Source: Nitrosospira sp. Nsp2 | Lineage (GTDB): Bacteria; Pseudomonadota; Gammaproteobacteria; Burkholderiales; Nitrosomonadaceae | Direction of reading: 5' to 3' | DNA: 64,000 nucleotides | Assembly: GCF_003050965.1 (NCBI RefSeq) | Contig: NZ_QAOU01000003.1 | Location: forward strand, 124,001-188,000 | Shown: piece by piece, positions 59,763 through 64,000 of the stretch | How the letters are laid out: each line of letters opens with the position of its first letter | Position numbering within the stretch: position 1 is the first letter of the stretch | Translations under genes and position numbers: made by a program | Notes under the pieces: generated by a model | What the model saw: the letters and a program-made list of their open reading frames with translations, nothing else | Database searches by the model: none | What the model was told of the DNA's origin: nothing

Positions 59763-59990
59763 GAGATCGGCTGGGAACGCAAAATATGTTGGGCCGCTGC
59801 ACACCCCCGGTCTGGGTATTGGCTGAAGCGCTTGAGATGCATAGCTCACTCCCGCGCAGGGTCGCCACGGTTTAGCGGGGATGAGGCGCCTGAGAGTAAA
59901 ATAAGTGCGGTGATCTTCTGACCCGTCCCAGCACCCCGTGGCTATCTCGACGAATTGGCAAGTATCGTAAACAGAATTGAGGGAAGAGGC

Positions 59991-61340
59991 GTGGCAGAAA
60001 CCAAACAGGTATTAATTCCCGATATTGGCGACTTTAAAGACGTCCCCGTGATAGAAGTATTGGTAAAGGCCAGCGATGCGGTGGAGGCGGAAGATCCATT
60101 GGTTGTGCTTGAATCAGACAAGGCGACGATCGAAGTACCTTCGCCCTTTTCCGGCGTCATAAAAAACATATCTGTAAAAGTGGGTGACGAGGTTTCAGAG
60201 GGTACACTCGTTTTGGAGATGGAAGTCGCCCCTACGGGCAGTGCCGTATCGGCTGAACAGGTCGCTCCCACCCAGGTTTCCTCGTCACCCCAGCCCGAGC
60301 CCCAGCGATCTCTCACCGCAGCCGAGAGTTCCCGTCCTGCTCCTCGCCCAGTCGCTGAGGTGTCGAATTCCGCTCCAGCTTTATCCCCCCTCCGCCAACC
60401 CGCAGGCAACTTGTCGTCACCGGATGAAGCCATGTTGGCAAAGGCGCACGCCAGTCCGGCAGTGCGGCGTCTCGCGAGGGAACTCGGCGTAAACCTTGGC
60501 CTGGTCAGAGGTACGGGACCGAAACAGCGGATACTAAAGGAAGACGTACAGGCTTACGTCAAAGCGGAACTCTCCCGGCCGCGTGGCGGCAACGGCACTG
60601 AGCTTAATCTGCTACCGTGGCCCGATGTCAATTTCGCCAAATTCGGGCCCGTCGAGTTGCGATCCTTGTCGCGTATAAAAAAAATGGCCGGAGCCAATTT
60701 GCATCGTAACTGGGTAATGATCCCGCACGTCACCCAATTTGATGAGGCCGATATTACGGAGTTGGAGTCATTACGCAAGGAATCCAACGAATCAACGAAG
60801 GAAGATGGCGTAAAGGTGACGATCCTTGCGTTTTTGATGCGAGCGTCGGTAGCCGTATTGAAAAAATTTCCTGAGTTCAATGCTTCACTTGCGAGCGATG
60901 GGGAAAACCTGGTGGTCAAGAATTATTACCATCTCGGATTCGCGGTCGACACGCCGAATGGGTTAGTGGTGCCAGTGATTCGGGACGTAGACCAAAAAGG
61001 GGTAATCGCTATTGCGAAGGAAATGGCTGACCTGGCGGGACTGGCCCGTGAGGGCAAGCTCAAGCCCGTCGACATGCAGGGGGCAAGCTTTACTATTTCC
61101 AGCTTGGGAGGGATTGGCGGCACTGCATTCACACCCATCATCAACGCGCCGGAAGTTGCTATCCTTGGGGTATCCCGGAGCAGCATGAAGCCGGTCTATC
61201 ACGATGGGGAGTTCGTCCCTCGTTTAATACTGCCATTATCTCTGTCTTATGACCATCGTGTGATTGATGGCGCGACTGCTGCGCGCTTCACTACTCATTT
61301 GGTCGAGGTCCTTGCGGATATGCGGCGAGTGCTGTTGTGA
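59991..61340 (+). CDS. aceF: dihydrolipoamide acetyltransferase (E2 of pyruvate dehydrogenase)
   Basis: A protein of 449 residues with start GTG 59991 (MAETKQVLIPDIGDF), which follows GAGGGAAGAGG; a TTG at 59955 is the alternative. One lipoyl domain carries the modified lysine in ESDKATIEVPSP (about residue 44). A Pro/Ser-rich linker (about 80-145) precedes the E1/E3-binding domain (SPAVRRLARELG). The catalytic domain ends with SLSYDHRVIDGATA. Many relatives have two or three lipoyl domains; this one has a single domain. Confidence 0.96.
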   Translation: MAETKQVLIPDIGDFKDVPVIEVLVKASDAVEAEDPLVVLESDKATIEVPSPFSGVIKNISVKVGDEVSEGTLVLEMEVAPTGSAVSAEQVAPTQVSSSPQPEPQRSLTAAESSRPAPRPVAEVSNSAPALSPLRQPAGNLSSPDEAMLAKAHASPAVRRLARELGVNLGLVRGTGPKQRILKEDVQAYVKAELSRPRGGNGTELNLLPWPDVNFAKFGPVELRSLSRIKKMAGANLHRNWVMIPHVTQFDEADITELESLRKESNESTKEDGVKVTILAFLMRASVAVLKKFPEFNASLASDGENLVVKNYYHLGFAVDTPNGLVVPVIRDVDQKGVIAIAKEMADLAGLAREGKLKPVDMQGASFTISSLGGIGGTAFTPIINAPEVAILGVSRSSMKPVYHDGEFVPRLILPLSLSYDHRVIDGATAARFTTHLVEVLADMRRVLL

Positions 61341-61403
61341 CCTTCGACTGTCTTGGAAGAGGCGGGCAGTTCCGCTGTTCCGCGGCTCCCACATCGCAGC
61401 GCA

Positions 61404-62075
61404 ATGCATAGCTCTGAATGTTCGCTTGTCGGAATTTTTGGCGGAACCTTTGACCCCGTACACTTTGGTCATTTGCGAGCAGCCGAAGAAATTGGCGAAT
61501 TAGCCGGTTTGCGGGAAGTACGTTTTATTCCTGCGGGGATGCCTCGTTTACGCGCCAACCCTGTCGCAGCAGTTCATCATCGTGTGGCAATGATTCAACT
61601 GGCGATCGAGAATAATCCCAGGTTCAAGCTGGACGAGCGCGAAGTTCAGCGGCAGGGGACAAGCCGGAGCGTCGAATCGCTGCGAGAAATGAAGCAGGAG
61701 TTGAATGGGGTCGGGCTGTGTTTCATTACCGGTGCTGATGCTTTCACTAAACTGGCCGAGTGGCACAGTTGGCGCGACCTTTTCAAGCTATGCCATTTCA
61801 TTGTTGCAGCCCGCCCCGGGCACGCCTTAACGAAAAGCCGCGATGAGCTGCCGGGGGAGCTAAAGGAAGAGTGCGCAGCCCGCTGGGTTACCAGCGTGGA
61901 CAGCCTCAGACAGACTCCCAGTGGTTTGATTTTTGTGGCACCGACCACCTTGCTGGATATCTCTGCCACAACCATTCGCGAGCGCGTGGCTGCAGGGAAA
62001 AGCCTTCGTTATCTGATTCCAGATGCCGCTCTAAATTATATTGCTGCAAATCACCTGTATTCGGAAGAACTATGA
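61404..62075 (+). CDS. nadD: nicotinate-nucleotide adenylyltransferase
   Basis: A protein of 223 residues. The nucleotidyltransferase motif GIFGGTFDPVHFGHLR (about 10-25) and the late ISATTIRERVAAGKSLRYL define NadD. It makes deamido-NAD+ from nicotinate mononucleotide and ATP. ATG 61404 is chosen because the conserved part begins ten residues later; the earlier frame lies in the aceF trailer. It overlaps rsfS by four bases (ATGA). Confidence 0.95.
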   Translation: MHSSECSLVGIFGGTFDPVHFGHLRAAEEIGELAGLREVRFIPAGMPRLRANPVAAVHHRVAMIQLAIENNPRFKLDEREVQRQGTSRSVESLREMKQELNGVGLCFITGADAFTKLAEWHSWRDLFKLCHFIVAARPGHALTKSRDELPGELKEECAARWVTSVDSLRQTPSGLIFVAPTTLLDISATTIRERVAAGKSLRYLIPDAALNYIAANHLYSEEL

Positions 62076-62545
62076 CCCTTGCCAAACTAGTAAAAACCGT
62101 TGTGGCCGCGCTTGAAGAAATCAAGGCACGAGATATCGAAGTGTTGGACGTTCGAAAAATATCCACGCTATTCGACCGCATGATTATTGCCAGTGGCGAT
62201 TCTTCCCGCCAAACAAAGGCGATTGCGAATAACGTGGCGGAAAAGGTCAAAGCAGCGGGAGGTTCGGTTTATGGCCTGGAAGGGGAAGAAACTGGGGAGT
62301 GGATTCTGGTAGACCTGGGGGACGTGCTGGTGCATGTCATGCAGAGTACCGCGCGTGCGCACTACAACCTGGAAGAACTGTGGGCGGAGGCAAAAAAAAT
62401 AAAGCGCGCAACTGCATCCGCTCCAGGCGCGAGAAGTCTGACATCAAATTCCGGGGAGTCCAGCAGAACTCCAGTTCAAACGGCGCCCAAAGTGAGAACA
62501 GGCAAGGCCCGCGGATCCCAATTGGATCCGGAAGCGGAGGACTGA
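62072..62545 (+). CDS. rsfS: ribosomal silencing factor RsfS
   Basis: A protein of 157 residues. The RsfS domain (about 1-115) includes IEVLDVRKISTLFDRMIIAS, SSRQTKAIANNV and a GEETGEWILVDLGDVLVHVM-type block. It binds ribosomal protein uL14 and blocks subunit joining in stationary phase. A tail of about 40 low-complexity, basic residues extends beyond the usual end. It overlaps nadD by four bases and is followed by rlmH after 11. Confidence 0.95.
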   Translation: MTLAKLVKTVVAALEEIKARDIEVLDVRKISTLFDRMIIASGDSSRQTKAIANNVAEKVKAAGGSVYGLEGEETGEWILVDLGDVLVHVMQSTARAHYNLEELWAEAKKIKRATASAPGARSLTSNSGESSRTPVQTAPKVRTGKARGSQLDPEAED

Positions 62546-62556
62546 GCAGTTGTACT

Positions 62557-63027
62557 ATGAAATTCTTCATTTGCACAGTTGGACATAAAATGCGGCCATG
62601 GGTCGAAGCCGCGTTTCAGGAATATGCGCAGCGTATGCCCCATGAGGCTGCAATTGAACTGATTGAAATCAAGCCTGAGAAGCGCGGAAGCGGTAAAAGT
62701 GCGGAACAATTGCTGGCTGCCGAAGGCGCCCGTATACGGGCGGCTATACCACCGAGGTGTCGTATCGTGGCAATGGATGAACGTGGCAGCCAGTGGACGA
62801 CCGCCATCCTGGCGGATTCCATTACCAAATGGATGAAGAACGGTGGTGACACCGCTTTTCTCATCGGCGGCGCAGACGGGTTGGATCCCCGTATCAAGAA
62901 TTCCGCTGACGAGATTTTCGCGTTATCGGCCCTGACGCTGCCGCACGGGTTCGTGCGCATACTGTTGGCGGAGCAGTTGTATCGCGCCGTATCGCTTATC
63001 AAAGGGCATCCTTATCACCGGGCATAG
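62557..63027 (+). CDS. rlmH: 23S rRNA pseudouridine-1915 N3-methyltransferase
   Basis: A protein of 156 residues, family length, of the SPOUT class. RlmH landmarks are LIEIKPEKRG, VAMDERGSQW, FLIGGADGLD and LTLPHGFVRILLAEQLYRA, with the C-terminal GHPYHRA. It methylates the pseudouridine in helix 69 of 23S rRNA. It is the third gene of nadD-rsfS-rlmH-maf-rng. Its stop is in the same frame as maf, 10 codons upstream of the first possible maf start. Confidence 0.97.
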   Translation: MKFFICTVGHKMRPWVEAAFQEYAQRMPHEAAIELIEIKPEKRGSGKSAEQLLAAEGARIRAAIPPRCRIVAMDERGSQWTTAILADSITKWMKNGGDTAFLIGGADGLDPRIKNSADEIFALSALTLPHGFVRILLAEQLYRAVSLIKGHPYHRA

Positions 63028-63057
63028 AGCCACGACCCTGGGTACTTCGAAGAGGAC

Positions 63058-63690
63058 CTGGACATCATAACGCTTCGTCCAAATTGGATTTACCTTGCTT
63101 CTCGCAGTCCGCGACGACAGCAACTGCTATCACAGATTGGCGTTAACTTCGAGGTTCTATCGCTGCGCGAAGCCTCGCCCCGGATAGCGGATGTGGACGA
63201 AACACCGCTGCCCGATGAAATCCCGTTGGACTATGCCCGGCGTATTGCACTGGTAAAGGCTGAGATGGGGCGGCTCCGGCTAGTCCAACGGGGATTCCCC
63301 GATCGTCCGGTGCTTGCGGCGGACACGGCAGTAGTGCTAGGCAAGCGTATTCTGGGAAAGCCAGCAGACCCCGCTCATGCGAAGGAAATGCTGGAGACAC
63401 TTTCGGGGCAGACCCACCACGTATTAACCGCAGTCGCGGTGGCTGCCCAGACTGGGGTACAAGTGCGCACATCGACGACCATGGTTGAGTTCCGCAATAT
63501 CACCGAAAGGGAAATACGCGCATACCTTGCATATAGCGAGGCGCAAGATAAGGCTGGCGCGTATGCGATCCAGGGAAGGGCGGCAGTTTTTATCTCCGCC
63601 ATTTCGGGTAGCTACAGTGGGGTGGTAGGGTTGCCGCTATTCGAAACAGCGCAGTTGCTGGAAGAATATGGAATACGCCTTTTTACCTGA
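63058..63690 (+). CDS. maf: Maf-family nucleoside triphosphate pyrophosphatase, non-standard start
   Basis: A protein of about 207-210 residues. The family opening WIYLASRSPRRQQLL begins about ten codons after a CTG at 63058. ETP-like catalytic stretches are LAADTAVVLGKRILGKP and SGSYSGVVGLPLFET. The frame is closed upstream by the rlmH stop at 63025-63027, and between that stop and a GTG at 63193 there is no ATG, GTG or TTG. CTG (63058), ATC (63064) and ATA (63067) are the candidates; AGAGGA at 63051-63056 best fits the last two. The protein hydrolyses non-canonical or selected nucleoside triphosphates. Confidence 0.85.
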   Translation: MDIITLRPNWIYLASRSPRRQQLLSQIGVNFEVLSLREASPRIADVDETPLPDEIPLDYARRIALVKAEMGRLRLVQRGFPDRPVLAADTAVVLGKRILGKPADPAHAKEMLETLSGQTHHVLTAVAVAAQTGVQVRTSTTMVEFRNITEREIRAYLAYSEAQDKAGAYAIQGRAAVFISAISGSYSGVVGLPLFETAQLLEEYGIRLFT

Positions 63691-63715
63691 GTTGTACTAA
63701 TGCACGGCAAATTTT

Positions 63716-64000
63716 ATGAATAGTGAAATTCTCGTCAATGTCACGCCGCAGGAAACGCGCGTTGCGGTGATCGAGCAAGGTGCCGTGCAAGAGTTGCATA
63801 TAGAGCGCACCAGCAGCCGGGGCATAGTGGGGAATATTTACAACGGTCGTGTCATCAGGGTGCTGCCGGGAATGCAATCAGCCTTTGTCGATATCGGACT
63901 TGACCGGGCCGCCTTCCTTCACCTTGCAGACATCTGGAGGGTGCGCCAAGGCGAGGATGCGGGAAAGCCTATCGAAAGATTGCTGCATGAAGGGAAGAAC
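63716..64000 (+). CDS. rng: ribonuclease G, 3' end outside window
   Basis: The first 95 residues are visible. They open MNSEILVNVTPQETRVAVIE and contain the S1-like region GNIYNGRVIRVLPGMQSAFV and DIGLDRAAFLH, the opening of the RNase E/G family; the short N-terminus without a long extension fits RNase G. It processes 16S rRNA 5' ends and decays some mRNAs. The order maf-rng is the same as in many proteobacteria. Confidence 0.93.
   Translation, partial: MNSEILVNVTPQETRVAVIEQGAVQELHIERTSSRGIVGNIYNGRVIRVLPGMQSAFVDIGLDRAAFLHLADIWRVRQGEDAGKPIERLLHEGKN

Overview
The window is bacterial chromosome of about 54-56% GC by eye, packed with housekeeping genes and free of rRNA, tRNA, insertion sequences, phage genes and CRISPR. 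The gene order (hslVU with xerC-DUF484-dapF; metK, an S-adenosylhomocysteine riboswitch, ahcY and metF; mreBCD-mrdA-rodA-rlpA divergent from gatCAB; nadD-rsfS-rlmH-maf-rng) and the protein sequences point to a betaproteobacterium. My best guess is an ammonia oxidiser of the Nitrosomonadaceae (Nitrosospira-like); that placement is an inference from overall resemblance, not from a marker gene.

Layout. 1-3.9 kb: a small RiPP-type operon (an EF-hand precursor with an EGKCG core motif, a DUF692/MNIO enzyme and its DUF2063 partner), then a methyltransferase and an HI0933-type flavoprotein. 4.0-8.7 kb, minus strand: dapF, DUF484, xerC, hslV, hslU. 8.9-12.6 kb: the methyl cycle (metK, SAH riboswitch, ahcY, terminator, metF). 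12.8-20.8 kb, minus: a glyoxylate aminotransferase and the rod-shape operon mreB-mreC-mreD-mrdA-rodA-rlpA. 21-24.4 kb: gatCAB. 24.4-40.4 kb: mixed single genes (pteridine reductase, MidA-type methyltransferase, CBS protein, GDT1-type exporter, GlcF, Coq7, OsmC, YdcF-like, cytochrome c, DUF255 thioredoxin protein, IlvD, Lgt and several small proteins). 40.5-51.9 kb: a glycan region with six glycosyltransferase genes, one fused to a GmhA-like isomerase, plus HldE, GmhB, a classical SDR and an inositol-monophosphatase homologue. 52-59.8 kb: pyrC, a ferredoxin reductase-like flavoprotein, an unknown membrane protein, folD and aceE. 60-64 kb: aceF, nadD, rsfS, rlmH, maf and the start of rng.

The most interesting parts are these. 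First, the MNIO operon at the left edge: its precursor joins one EGKCG motif and two Met-Gly-Ala-Lys repeats to two canonical EF-hand loops, which suggests a peptide binding both a soft metal and calcium. Second, the heptose-type glycan cluster carries a GT4-GmhA fusion and no HldD epimerase. Third, two well-conserved genes (a GT4 glycosyltransferase at 41.6-42.6 kb and maf at 63.1-63.7 kb) have no ATG, GTG or TTG at their expected N-terminus.
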